From the NCBI RefSeq assembly GCF_014196255.1, contig NZ_JACIDH010000022.1, positions 1-46,976 of the forward strand: a DNA stretch of 46,976 nt. The letters run 5' to 3'. The position numbers and the translations under genes are program-made. The notes below the pieces were generated by a model. The model was not told where the DNA came from and ran no database searches. It saw only the letters and a list, made by a program, of their open reading frames with translations. Positions 35,017 to 43,902 of this stretch are shown one piece after another; position 1 is the first letter of the stretch, and the number at the start of each line of letters is the position of its first letter. This stretch comes from Sphingomonas pseudosanguinis (lineage in GTDB: Bacteria; Pseudomonadota; Alphaproteobacteria; Sphingomonadales; Sphingomonadaceae).

Positions 35017-36366
35017 TCACACGCCCTCCGCCGCGCGTCGCGCATCGATCGTGTCGCGGATTTTGCGGAACGGCGCGAGCATGGCGCCGGTCAGGGTCCG
35101 TGTCTGGCCGGTATCGATCGACAGCGGATCGACCGGCGCGCCCGCGATATGAACTTCGTAGTGGAGATGCGGTCCGGTCGAGCGGCCGGTGGTGCCGACC
35201 TCGCCGATCTGCTGCCCCTGTGCGACATGGCCGCCGACGCTGATCCCCGGCATGATGCGGTTCATGTGGAGATATAGGGTCTCCCTGCCATTGTCGTGGC
35301 GCAGCTTCACGAAATTGCCATTGGGGCCCTTGGGGCCGGCGAAGACCACGGTCGCATCGCCCGCCGCGAAGATCGGCGTGCCGGTGGGGGCGGCGAAATC
35401 GGTGCCCCGGTGCAGCTTGGCGAAGCCCAATATCGGGTGGTTGCGCATGCCGAAGCCGCTGCTGATCCGCGCCGCCTCGACCGGCGTGCGCATCAGCGCG
35501 CGGCGGCTGCTCTTACCGGCGCTGTCGAACCATTCCGCCACGCCATCGCCGGTCCCGGCGAAGCGATAGAGCGCGCGCGACTTGGCGTTGGTGGTCAGCG
35601 CGGCATAGACCAGCTCGGGCTGGCCGACCCGCTCGCCACCCGGCGTCATGCGCTGTTCGAACCCCGCCTCGAACACATCGCCGGGCTGCACCTCGCGTTG
35701 CATGTCGAAGTCGTAGCGAAAGGCGTTGGCGAACTCGTCGACCAGAACGTCGGCGACCCCGGCGGCCACCGCCGAGCTGTAGAAGCTCTCGCCATCCAGC
35801 TCGCCGCGCACGAACATCATCTGGCGGGTCAGCTTGGCCGACAGGCTGGTCGCCTGGAGCGCGCCTTGGCCTTTGCGGGCGATCTCGATCCCCGACCCGT
35901 CGGCGCGGGTGATCTCGGCATGGCGAAGCTGGCGGCCCGAGGTGTCGGCCATCACCGCCAGCCGTATCTCCCCCGGATCGCGACCCAGCCGCGCGATCAC
36001 CATCCGCCCCGCCTCGTTCGCGTCCGCCGGTACGATGCCCAGCACCGACAGGCTGGAACCGACATCGGCGGCACTGGCGAGGTTCAGGATGCGCTGCTCG
36101 GTTGAGGCCAGCGCAGGGGCGGTGCGTGTCGCCGGCGCGCCGGCGGGGGCCGCCCATTGGGTCGGCGTGCGCGCCAGATAGGCGGTAGCGAATCCCGCTA
36201 CCGCGACCGCCGCGCTCGCCAGCCATAAAGGTCTCGCGGATCGTGACGACTGTCTTGGCGGGGGAGGGGGCGGCGAGGGCGACTTGGCGGCCGGTCCCGG
36301 CACCGGGCCGAGCCAGGATCGGGGATCATAGGAAAGCTCATCCGGCCGACCATCCATTGCCCGCAT
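35017..36366 (-). CDS. Membrane-anchored M23 peptidoglycan endopeptidase
   Basis: A 449-residue protein with a cytoplasmic Pro-rich N-terminus and one membrane span (about 47-65). A periplasmic region (about 90-290) resembles the accessory domains of MepM-like enzymes. The LytM/M23 domain (about 300-415) has all metal ligands: HRGTD (His319, Asp323) and HLHYE (His400, His402). It would cleave cross-link peptides in peptidoglycan. AAGGGG lies just before the ATG, though spacing is short; another ATG at 36357 is possible. It runs opposite to tssK and is followed after 68 bases by the lipoprotein and M15-like genes, possibly as one transcript. It may open the wall for secretion-machine assembly, or be a general cell-wall enzyme. 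Confidence 0.92.
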   Translation of the reverse strand: MRAMDGRPDELSYDPRSWLGPVPGPAAKSPSPPPPPPRQSSRSARPLWLASAAVAVAGFATAYLARTPTQWAAPAGAPATRTAPALASTEQRILNLASAADVGSSLSVLGIVPADANEAGRMVIARLGRDPGEIRLAVMADTSGRQLRHAEITRADGSGIEIARKGQGALQATSLSAKLTRQMMFVRGELDGESFYSSAVAAGVADVLVDEFANAFRYDFDMQREVQPGDVFEAGFEQRMTPGGERVGQPELVYAALTTNAKSRALYRFAGTGDGVAEWFDSAGKSSRRALMRTPVEAARISSGFGMRNHPILGFAKLHRGTDFAAPTGTPIFAAGDATVVFAGPKGPNGNFVKLRHDNGRETLYLHMNRIMPGISVGGHVAQGQQIGEVGTTGRSTGPHLHYEVHIAGAPVDPLSIDTGQTRTLTGAMLAPFRKIRDTIDARRAAEGV

Positions 36367-36499
36367 CTGCCCCTTATCTTTTCACTGCCGGAACAAACGG
36401 TCGACCAAAACTATTGTGCCATTGTAACGGCATCAATAACCTTTGCGGTCGATCGGCCGCGCCGGTGGCCGGGTGAAATAGGGTGTTGGGGGACGCGGT
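36367..36499. promoter_or_regulatory. Divergent promoter region between the M23 gene and tssK
   Basis: This 133-base gap is AT-richer on the left and must drive both the leftward M23 unit and the rightward tssK-ppkA operon. The GGGGG run at its right end serves as ribosome-binding site for the TTG of tssK. I cannot assign a sigma-factor type. Confidence 0.4.
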
Positions 36500-37840
36500 T
36501 TGGCTGGCAAGAACAGGGTCGCCTGGCATGAGGGGATGTTCCTGCGGCCCCAGCATTTCCAGGTGCAGGACCGGTTCTTCGAGGGGCAGCTGGGTGCCCG
36601 GGTCGACACCGTGCGGCCCTGGCCCTGGGGCCTGACCTCGCTGACGCTCGACGAGGACCTGGCCAGCCTCGGCAAGTTCGCGATCCAGCAGGCCACCGGC
36701 GTATTGCCCGACGGGACGCCCTTTTCGATCCCCGACGATCTGCCCCCGCCCGAGCCGCTCGACGTCCCCGGCGACGCGCGCGACGCGCTCGTTTCGCTGA
36801 CCCTGCCCGCCAGCCAGCATGGCGCGGTGCAGTTCGGCGATGTCGAGCAGCGTTCGGTCGAGGCGCGCTTCCTGGTCGAGGATGTCGAGATCGTCGACAG
36901 CTATTCGGATGACCGGACCAGCGAGCCGGTCGGGATGGGCCGCCCCAATCTGCGCTATGGCGTGACCCGCGACCAGCTGTACGGTCGCGTGACGCTGGGC
37001 CTCGCGCGGGTGCGCGAGGTGCAGAACAAGCGGTTGATGTTCGACGACCGCTATATCCCGCCGACGCTCGACATCGATGCCGCGACGCGCCTGAGCGGTG
37101 GCCTGTCCGACATTATTGGCCGCGCCGGCCAGCGCGCCGAGGAACTGGCACTGCGCGCGGTCGAGGCGACCGACGGCGGCACCGACACCTTCGCCGGCTT
37201 CCTGCTGCTCCAGGCGCTCAACCGCTGGCTGCCGGTGCTGGAGCATCTGCAATTCCTGCCCATGGTCCACCCGGAGCGACTGTACGAGACGCTGATCTCG
37301 ATGGCGGGCGAGCTGGCGACGCTGATCCGCCCCGAGCGCAAAGCGCCGCCGCTGCCGCGCTACGACCACGAAAATCCGCAGACCTGTTTCGAGCCGGTCT
37401 TCGACCTGTTGCAATCCATGTTGTCGGCGGTGTTCGAACGCTCGGCGGTGCAGCTGCCGCTCGATGAGGCGGGGCCGGGGGCCTATGTTTCGCGGATCAC
37501 CGATCACGGGCTGTACAAGACCGGCTATTTCTATCTGGCGGTGTCCGCCGCCTCGCCGGTTGAGGAAATCCGCGCGCTCTTCGCCTCGGTCGCCAAGATC
37601 GGGTCGGTGCAGAAGATGCGCCAGATCGTCGATTCCGCGCTGCCCGGCGTGCCGCTGCGCCACACGCCGACCCCGCCGCCGCAACTGCGCGTGCTGCCAG
37701 GCTTCGTCTATTTCGAGCTGGATCGCGGCGTGCCCGACTGGCGCGATTTCGAACAGGCGAGCGCACTGGGTCTGCACGTCGCGGGCGACTGGCCGCAGCT
37801 GCGCCTTGAACTCTGGTGCGTGAAACGGAGCGGACGGTGA
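36500..37840 (+). CDS. tssK: T6SS baseplate-membrane connector TssK
   Basis: TssK, 446 residues, links the baseplate to the TssJLM/TssLM membrane complex. The N-terminus RVAWHEGMFLRPQHFQVQDRF is the family hallmark. Later blocks include NLRYGVTRDQLYGRVTLGLARV, FLLLQALNRWLPVLEHL, HPERLYETLISMAGELATL and YDHENPQTCFEPVFDLLQ. The C-terminal LRVLPGFVYFELDRGVPDW closes the protein. The TTG start is supported by TTGGGGG six bases upstream and by family N-terminus length. Its TGA overlaps the tssL GTG. Confidence 0.97.
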   Translation: MAGKNRVAWHEGMFLRPQHFQVQDRFFEGQLGARVDTVRPWPWGLTSLTLDEDLASLGKFAIQQATGVLPDGTPFSIPDDLPPPEPLDVPGDARDALVSLTLPASQHGAVQFGDVEQRSVEARFLVEDVEIVDSYSDDRTSEPVGMGRPNLRYGVTRDQLYGRVTLGLARVREVQNKRLMFDDRYIPPTLDIDAATRLSGGLSDIIGRAGQRAEELALRAVEATDGGTDTFAGFLLLQALNRWLPVLEHLQFLPMVHPERLYETLISMAGELATLIRPERKAPPLPRYDHENPQTCFEPVFDLLQSMLSAVFERSAVQLPLDEAGPGAYVSRITDHGLYKTGYFYLAVSAASPVEEIRALFASVAKIGSVQKMRQIVDSALPGVPLRHTPTPPPQLRVLPGFVYFELDRGVPDWRDFEQASALGLHVAGDWPQLRLELWCVKRSGR

Positions 37841-39204
37841 GCGAGGACGACGGCGACAAGACCATCTTTCGACCGTCGCCGCTCCAGGGCCTGAAGCGGC
37901 CGGGCACCGCCGGATCGCATCCCGGCGGCTATGGCGCGCCGCCGCCCTTGTCCGCCAGCGGTGCGCCGCCGATGGGGGCGGGGCTGGCACCGTCGCGGCT
38001 GGCGGATGACGATGTGCCGCATCCCGCGACGCCGCCCGCGATCCGCAACATCATGCTGGCCGAGGCGGAGCCGGTGCTGGCGCTGCTCGCCGCCGTGCGT
38101 GCCGGCCGCGTCCGCCTGCCCATGCCCGAGCTGCACCGGCGCTGTTCGGCGGCGATCGCCAGGTTCGAACGCGCGATCCAGCCGCATTATTCCGAGGAAA
38201 AGCGCCAGCGCGCGCGCTACGCGGTGTGTGCGACCGCCGATGACGTCGCACAGAATCTGGCGGGGGTCGGCACCGATGGCGCGGAATGGGCGCGCCGCTC
38301 GATGGTCGTGCAGTTCTTCCACGAGAATATCGGCGGCGACCGCTTCTGGCAGCTGGTCGACGACATGCTGCGCGTGCCGCACGACAATCTCGACCTGATC
38401 GAACTGTTCCATGCCTGCCTCGCCGCCGGCTTCGAGGGGCGGTTCCGCGTCATGCCCGATGGGCAGCGGCGACTGCATGAGATCATGGCGCGGTTGCAGA
38501 GCGCGCTGCCGCATGTCCGCTCGCTGTCGCCGGTCGAGCTGGTCCCGCACTGGCGCGGCGAGACGGTGCCGATGCGCCGCATGGGGTGGAGCGTGCTGGC
38601 GCTGGCGGGCGCGGGCGCGCTCGCGCTGCTGCTGCTCGTCTATATCGTGCTGCGGCTGATGCTGGGGTCGAGCGGTGAGGAGCCGTTCAACCGGCTGAGC
38701 GCGCTGTCGCCCGATGCCCGGCTGACCCTGTCGCGCCCCGCCGCCGCCATGCCGGCGACCGACAGCGCGCAGGCCAGCCGGTTGAAGCGCTTCCTGGAAC
38801 CCGAAATTCGGGAGGGGCTGGTGACCGTCGAGGAGGATGCCCAGACCGTACGCGTCCGCACCACGGTCGGGCAGCTCTTCGAATCCGGCTCGGACGAACT
38901 GGAGACGGGGCGCGAGGCGCTGTTCCATCGCATCGGTCGCGCGATCGAGGCGGAGAAGGGCGGCGTGCTGGTCGAGGGACATGCGGACAACGACCGCGTC
39001 CACACCGTGCGCTTCCCCGACAATATGGCGCTGTCAGAGGCGCGGGCGGAGACGGTGGGCAAGATCCTGCGCGCCGATCTGTCCGATCCGGCGCGGGTGA
39101 CGACCAAGGGACTGGGGGAAACGGTGCCGATCGCTTCCAATGACACCGCGGCGGGCAAGTCGCGCAACCGGCGGGTCGAGATCATCGTGCCGCGGCGCTA
39201 CTGA
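37837..39204 (+). CDS. tssL: T6SS membrane protein TssL with C-terminal OmpA domain
   Basis: Extended TssL/DotU, 455 residues. The N-terminus MSEDDGDKTIFRPSP carries Thr9 in a motif like that of Agrobacterium TssL, where the equivalent threonine is phosphorylated by PpkA and read by the FHA protein. A Pro/Gly linker precedes the cytoplasmic DotU domain (about 70-245), with RYAVCATADDVAQNL, FFHENIGGDRFWQLVDDML and ELFHACLAAGFEGRFRV. One membrane span follows (about 251-272). The OmpA-type periplasmic domain (about 330-455) has LFESGSDEL, VEGHADND, ALSEARAETVGKIL and NRRVEIIV. The GTG at 37837 overlaps the tssK stop; an in-frame GTG at 37816 would add seven residues. Confidence 0.95.
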   Translation: MSEDDGDKTIFRPSPLQGLKRPGTAGSHPGGYGAPPPLSASGAPPMGAGLAPSRLADDDVPHPATPPAIRNIMLAEAEPVLALLAAVRAGRVRLPMPELHRRCSAAIARFERAIQPHYSEEKRQRARYAVCATADDVAQNLAGVGTDGAEWARRSMVVQFFHENIGGDRFWQLVDDMLRVPHDNLDLIELFHACLAAGFEGRFRVMPDGQRRLHEIMARLQSALPHVRSLSPVELVPHWRGETVPMRRMGWSVLALAGAGALALLLLVYIVLRLMLGSSGEEPFNRLSALSPDARLTLSRPAAAMPATDSAQASRLKRFLEPEIREGLVTVEEDAQTVRVRTTVGQLFESGSDELETGREALFHRIGRAIEAEKGGVLVEGHADNDRVHTVRFPDNMALSEARAETVGKILRADLSDPARVTTKGLGETVPIASNDTAAGKSRNRRVEIIVPRRY

Positions 39205-42200
39205 TGAAACGCTTCTTCACCAACTGGTATGCGGTGACGATCACCGCCGCGCTGATCCTGGCGGCGCTGCTCGTCTTCGGGCTGCCGCTGTTCGTGCCCT
39301 TCTTCCGCCCGTGGAGCGTGCGGATCGCCGGGGTGGTCGTCATCCTGCTCGGCTGGGGGCTGTGGTGGTGGCTGCGGCGGCGCAAGGCGCGCAAGGCGGC
39401 CGAGGCGATCGCCGCCGAACTCGCCGGTCCCAACGCCGCCGAGGAGGAGGGCAAGGAACTCGGCCGCCGCATGAGCGAGGCGGTCGCCAAGTTGCGCGAG
39501 GCGGGCGGAGGGCGGCGCGACTATCTCTACACGCGTCCCTGGTATGTCATCATCGGCCCGCCCGGCGCGGGCAAGACGACCGCCTTGCTCCATTCCGGCT
39601 TGCGCTTTCCCTTCGTCGAACAGGCGGTGCAGGGGGTGGGCGGCACCCGCAATCTAGACTTCTGGTTCGCCGATGAGGCGGTGCTGGTCGACACCGCCGG
39701 CCGCTACACGACGCAGGATTCGGATGCGACCGTCGACTCGGCGGGGTGGGGGGCGTTCCTCACCCTGCTGAAACGCCATCGCCCGACCCAGCCGGTCAAC
39801 GGCGTGCTGGTCGCGATCGGTATCGACACGCTGGTCGGCAGCGACTGCGCCGCGATCGACGCGCATGCCCGCGCGGTACGCCGGCGGCTGGCCGAATTGC
39901 GCCGCACGCTGGAGACGGCGGTGCCCGTCTATCTGCTGCTGACCAAGGCCGATCTGCTGGCGGGTTTCACCGAATATTTTGACGATCTGGATGTCGAGGG
40001 GCGGCGCGCGGTGTTCGGCGCGACCTTGCCCTATGCCGATGGCAAGCCGACCGCGCCCGCACTGGCGCAGGCGTTCGACGTGGCGGCGCAGGCGGTGGCG
40101 GATCGCCAGGCACGCCGCTTGTTCGAAGAGGTCGACCAGCGCCGGCGCGGCATGATGCTGGGCTTCCCGGCGCAGCTGCGGTCGCTGCGCTCGCGGCTGA
40201 TGCGCTTTGCCGAGGGTGCGTTCGTCGCCGGTGACGAACCGATCGGCCAGCTCCGCGGCTTCTATTTGACCAGCGGCGTCCAGGACGGCGCACCGCTCGA
40301 CCGCATCCTGGCCTCGATGGCCGAGGTTTATGAACAGCCCGGCAACAGCGGCGTCACCGGGCGCGGGCGCGCCTATTTCCTCAACCGCCTGCTGACCGAG
40401 GTCGCGTTCCCCGAGGCCGGGCTGGTCGCCACCGATGCCAAGGCCAAGGCGCGGCAGCGCGGGCGGGTGATCGCGGCGCTGATCGGTATCGGCGTCGCGA
40501 CCGCGCTGGTGCTGGCGGGCTGGGGCGTCAGCTATGCGCGCAATCGTAGCTTCCAGTCGGCGCTGACGACCCAGACCGCCAAGGCCGAGGCGCAGCTGCG
40601 CGAGGCCGGGATCGACCTGACCCAGGTGCGCGGCGACGATGCCGATCTGCGCGCCGCGCTGCCCGCGCTGGACACGCTGCGCAACCTGCCGCGCGGCTAT
40701 GCCGAGCGCCGCGCGGGCGGGCCGCCGCTGATGATGACGCTGGGCCTGTATCAGGGCAGCCTCAGCCGCCAGGCGGAGGAAAGCTATCGCGAGGCGCTGC
40801 GCCGGATCATGCTGCCCCGTCTGCTCCTGCGGCTGGAACAGGTGTTGCGTGGCGAGGCGGGCGATCCGTCGCGGCTGTACGAACCGCTCAAAGTCTATCT
40901 GATGCTGGGCCAGCAGGGGCCGATGGATGCCGGCGCTGTCAAGGCGTGGGTGACCAATGACTGGGCGACCGCACTCTATCCCGGGGCCGACAGCCAGGCG
41001 GAGCGCGCAGCGCTGACGCGGCATCTGGATGCGCTGCTGGAGGACCGCGACATGGCCTCGGTCTGGCCGGGGCGCAAGCCGCCGCTTGACGGTGCGCTGG
41101 TCGCGGGGGCGCGTGCGGCGGTACAGACGCTCAGCCTCGCCGACCGCGCCTATGCGATCATGAAGCAGAAGGCGGCGTCGGCCGGACCGTCCTGGGCGGC
41201 GGCCAATGTCCTGTCGCAGGGCGATGTGCTGGCCTTTTCGGACCCTGAAAAGGTGGCCGAGTATCGCATTCCCTATTTCTTCACCCGCGCCGGTTATGAG
41301 AAGGCTTATCTGCCGGGCCTCGCCACGGTGCAGCAGGATTTGAAGCGCGACCTGTGGGTGCTGGGCGGTGCGGGCGAGGCGGGCGTCGGGGCCGAGCTGT
41401 CCAATGTCCGCCCCGGCGTCGCGGGGCTCTATGCCAAGGAGTATATCGCCGCCTGGGAAGGCATGGTCGCGGCGATGGCGCCGGGGGCCTATTTCCAGAA
41501 TCCGGCCGCGTTCGGCGCGCTGACCAAAAGCCCTTCGCCGCTCAAGCGCGTGCTGCTGGAACTCCGCAAGAACACCATCTTCTCCGGCGGGGTGCAGGCC
41601 GGGCTGGCACGGGTCGGTCGCTACGGCCTCAACCGCTCGCGCTATGGCCGTTTCGCCGAGGATATGGGCCGCGACCGCGCGCAAGGGATCGATGCCGGGG
41701 ACGAGATCAGCGGCTATTTCGCCAATCTGCACGAATATGTCGGCGATGGCAGCCGTCCGGCTCCGGTCGACGAGTTCGTCGGCGCGATCAAGTCGGCGGG
41801 CCAAGCGGTGATGGCGGCGCAGTCGGTGGGCGGCGGCGGCGGCGCGGATGCGACCCAGGCGCAAATGGCCGCCGCGCTGGCACAGGTTCGCGCCTCGGCG
41901 GCGTCGGCACCGCCGCAGCTCCAGTCCTTCGTGACTCAGGCGGCCAAGGGCGGATCGGCGGCGCAGGTGAGTGCGGCGAGCGGTGCGGTCGGCGATGCCT
42001 ATGCGCAGACGGTGCTGCCCGCCTGTCGGGAGGTTGCCCAGGAGCGCTACCCTTTTTTCGCGGCGGCCAAGGCGGATGCCCCCATGGCTGAGGTGCTGCG
42101 CGTCTTCGGCATGAACGGGGTGATCGATGGCTTCGTGCGTCAGCGGTTGATGCCGATGATCGACACCAGCGGCCCCGTCTGGCGCTGGCGGCGCGACGAT

Positions 42201-42707
42201 CCGGTGGCCGGCGCGCTGAACCCCGCCACGCCCGAGACGCTGAAGCGCGCGGGCGACATTCGCGATCTGCTGGCGGGTGGCCTGCCGGTCAAGGTGTCGG
42301 TGGCAAGCTTCGGCAGCGGCGTCGACACGGTCGAGGTGGCGAGCGGCGGCACTCGCTATCGCTTCACCCCCACCAGCAACCAGCCGCGCCCGCTGCTGTG
42401 GTCGGCGACCGGGGGCCTGCCCGAGGCGTCGGTGGCGCTGTATCGCAGCGCTGGCGCAGGGGCGCCCAAGGCGGCGGATGGCGATGCCCCGCCGGGGACC
42501 GAAATCCTGCGCCGCGCGACCGAGGGACCCTGGGCGCTGTTCCGCCTGATGGACCAGGCCGACAAGCGCAATGCCGGGCCGCAGACGATTCAGGCGGCGT
42601 TCGGCACCGGTCCGGAGCGCAGCGTGCTGACCATCGTCCTGCCGGGCACGACCAATCCGTTCAGTCGGGGCGGGCTATGGTCCTTCCGATGCCCGGCGAC
42701 ATTATGA
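39204..42707 (+). CDS. tssM: T6SS inner-membrane scaffold TssM (IcmF)
   Basis: TssM/IcmF, 1167 residues, spans the inner membrane and periplasm with TssL. Two N-terminal membrane helices (about 11-30 and 41-57) precede a cytoplasmic GTPase-like domain with Walker A GPPGAGKT at 118-125, VDTAGRY and LLTKADLL. A third membrane helix lies near 426-445 (VIAALIGIGVATALVLAGWGV), followed by a large periplasmic part. The C-terminal TssM domain has TVEVASGGTRYRFTPTSNQPRP, LLWSATGG, EGPWALFRLMDQA and a final PFSRGGLWSFRCP. The start overlaps the tssL stop by one base and the stop overlaps tagF in ATGA. Walker A is intact, so nucleotide binding is likely. Confidence 0.97.
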   Translation: MKRFFTNWYAVTITAALILAALLVFGLPLFVPFFRPWSVRIAGVVVILLGWGLWWWLRRRKARKAAEAIAAELAGPNAAEEEGKELGRRMSEAVAKLREAGGGRRDYLYTRPWYVIIGPPGAGKTTALLHSGLRFPFVEQAVQGVGGTRNLDFWFADEAVLVDTAGRYTTQDSDATVDSAGWGAFLTLLKRHRPTQPVNGVLVAIGIDTLVGSDCAAIDAHARAVRRRLAELRRTLETAVPVYLLLTKADLLAGFTEYFDDLDVEGRRAVFGATLPYADGKPTAPALAQAFDVAAQAVADRQARRLFEEVDQRRRGMMLGFPAQLRSLRSRLMRFAEGAFVAGDEPIGQLRGFYLTSGVQDGAPLDRILASMAEVYEQPGNSGVTGRGRAYFLNRLLTEVAFPEAGLVATDAKAKARQRGRVIAALIGIGVATALVLAGWGVSYARNRSFQSALTTQTAKAEAQLREAGIDLTQVRGDDADLRAALPALDTLRNLPRGYAERRAGGPPLMMTLGLYQGSLSRQAEESYREALRRIMLPRLLLRLEQVLRGEAGDPSRLYEPLKVYLMLGQQGPMDAGAVKAWVTNDWATALYPGADSQAERAALTRHLDALLEDRDMASVWPGRKPPLDGALVAGARAAVQTLSLADRAYAIMKQKAASAGPSWAAANVLSQGDVLAFSDPEKVAEYRIPYFFTRAGYEKAYLPGLATVQQDLKRDLWVLGGAGEAGVGAELSNVRPGVAGLYAKEYIAAWEGMVAAMAPGAYFQNPAAFGALTKSPSPLKRVLLELRKNTIFSGGVQAGLARVGRYGLNRSRYGRFAEDMGRDRAQGIDAGDEISGYFANLHEYVGDGSRPAPVDEFVGAIKSAGQAVMAAQSVGGGGGADATQAQMAAALAQVRASAASAPPQLQSFVTQAAKGGSAAQVSAASGAVGDAYAQTVLPACREVAQERYPFFAAAKADAPMAEVLRVFGMNGVIDGFVRQRLMPMIDTSGPVWRWRRDDPVAGALNPATPETLKRAGDIRDLLAGGLPVKVSVASFGSGVDTVEVASGGTRYRFTPTSNQPRPLLWSATGGLPEASVALYRSAGAGAPKAADGDAPPGTEILRRATEGPWALFRLMDQADKRNAGPQTIQAAFGTGPERSVLTIVLPGTTNPFSRGGLWSFRCPATL

Positions 42708-43150
42708 CCGCGCTGCTGTTCGGCAAGCTGCCCGCGCATGGCGACTTCGTGGCGCGCGGGGTGGGTCAGGCGCAGCGACAGGCGCTCGATGTGTGGCTGT
42801 CGGCATCGCAGGCGGCGGCGGTCGCGGCCTATCCCGACTTTGCCGACCGCTTCGACCGCGCGCTGCCCTGGCGGGCCGAGGGCGTGGGGGTGGCGGGGGC
42901 GATCACCCCGTCGCAGGATGCGGTCGGCCGTCGCTTTCCGCTGCTGCTGCTGGTCGCCGGCGACGGCGATGCGGGGGCGCATTGCGAGGAGTTGCTGTTC
43001 CGCGCGATCGGCGAGGGCTGGGACGCCGATCGGCTCGCCGCCGAGGCGGGGGCGGCGCCCGATGGGCCGGTCGCTGGCTGGACGGGGCCGGATGATGCGC
43101 GACTGGCGGGCGAGCGTCCGGCCGACCTGCTGACGGCGATGCTGGCATGA
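42704..43150 (+). CDS. tagF: T6SS negative regulator TagF
   Basis: TagF (DUF2094), 148 residues, a post-translational repressor in other systems. The N-terminus MTALLFGKLPAHGDFVARG is the family signature. AALPW-type and AITPSQDAVGRRFPLLLL blocks follow. The ATG at 42704 overlaps the tssM stop in ATGA; in-frame ATGs at 42677 and 42689 would extend into tssM without adding family sequence. It is short compared with longer TagF proteins and not fused to the phosphatase, unlike the Agrobacterium TagF-PppA fusion. The stop overlaps pppA in ATGA. Confidence 0.93.
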   Translation: MTALLFGKLPAHGDFVARGVGQAQRQALDVWLSASQAAAVAAYPDFADRFDRALPWRAEGVGVAGAITPSQDAVGRRFPLLLLVAGDGDAGAHCEELLFRAIGEGWDADRLAAEAGAAPDGPVAGWTGPDDARLAGERPADLLTAMLA

Positions 43151-43902
43151 GCATCGGCTGGCGGATCGAGGCGGTCGCCACCTCGCATCCCGGCCTGCGC
43201 CGCCGGGTGAACGAGGACCGCTATTGCGAGCGGCCCGAGATCGGGCTGTGGGCGGTGGCGGACGGGATGGGCGGTCATGCGCATGGCGACTGGGCGGCCA
43301 ATGCGGTGACGCAGGCGCTCGACAGCCTGACGCTGCCGGCGGACTTCCACGCCGCGACCCAGGCCGTGGCGGATGCGATCCACTCGGCCAATCGCCGCAT
43401 CTTCAGCGAGGCGCAGCGGCGCACCCAGCAAATGGGGTCGACCGTGGTCGCGCTGCTGGCGCGCGACGGATGTTTCGCGGTGCTGTGGGTCGGCGACAGC
43501 CGCGCCTATCTGCTGCGCGACGGCACGCTCCATCCGCTCAGCCGCGATCACAGCCAGGTGCAGGAGCTGGTCGATCGCGGCCTGATCCGCGAGGACGAGG
43601 CGCGGCATCACCCGCGCGGCCATGTGCTGGCGCGCGCCATCGGGGTCGATGCGCGGTTGCAGGTCGATGTCGTGACCGACGAACTGGCGCCGGGCGATCT
43701 GTTCCTGCTGTGTAGCGACGGGCTGACCGGGGTGCTCGACGATGCCGCGCTGGCCGAGGTCATGGCGGCCAGCGATCGCGCCGCCGCGCTCGACACGCTG
43801 ATCCGCCGCACGCTGGACGGCGGCGCGCCCGACAATGTCACCGCGATCCTGGTCGGCGTGCGTGAGGCGACGCGGCTCGATCCGGCCGGGGCACGCGCAT
43901 GA
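43147..43902 (+). CDS. pppA: T6SS PP2C-family protein phosphatase PppA
   Basis: Cytoplasmic Ser/Thr phosphatase of 251 residues that should reverse PpkA phosphorylation and turn secretion down. The PP2C metal-site motifs are present: RVNEDRY (Asp24), VADGMGGH (Asp39, Gly40), VLWVGDSRAYLLRDG, FLLCSDGLTGVL and GAPDNVTAILV. It is encoded between tagF and ppkA with ATGA overlaps at both ends, ensuring matched amounts of phosphatase and kinase. Confidence 0.96.
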   Translation: MSIGWRIEAVATSHPGLRRRVNEDRYCERPEIGLWAVADGMGGHAHGDWAANAVTQALDSLTLPADFHAATQAVADAIHSANRRIFSEAQRRTQQMGSTVVALLARDGCFAVLWVGDSRAYLLRDGTLHPLSRDHSQVQELVDRGLIREDEARHHPRGHVLARAIGVDARLQVDVVTDELAPGDLFLLCSDGLTGVLDDAALAEVMAASDRAAALDTLIRRTLDGGAPDNVTAILVGVREATRLDPAGARA

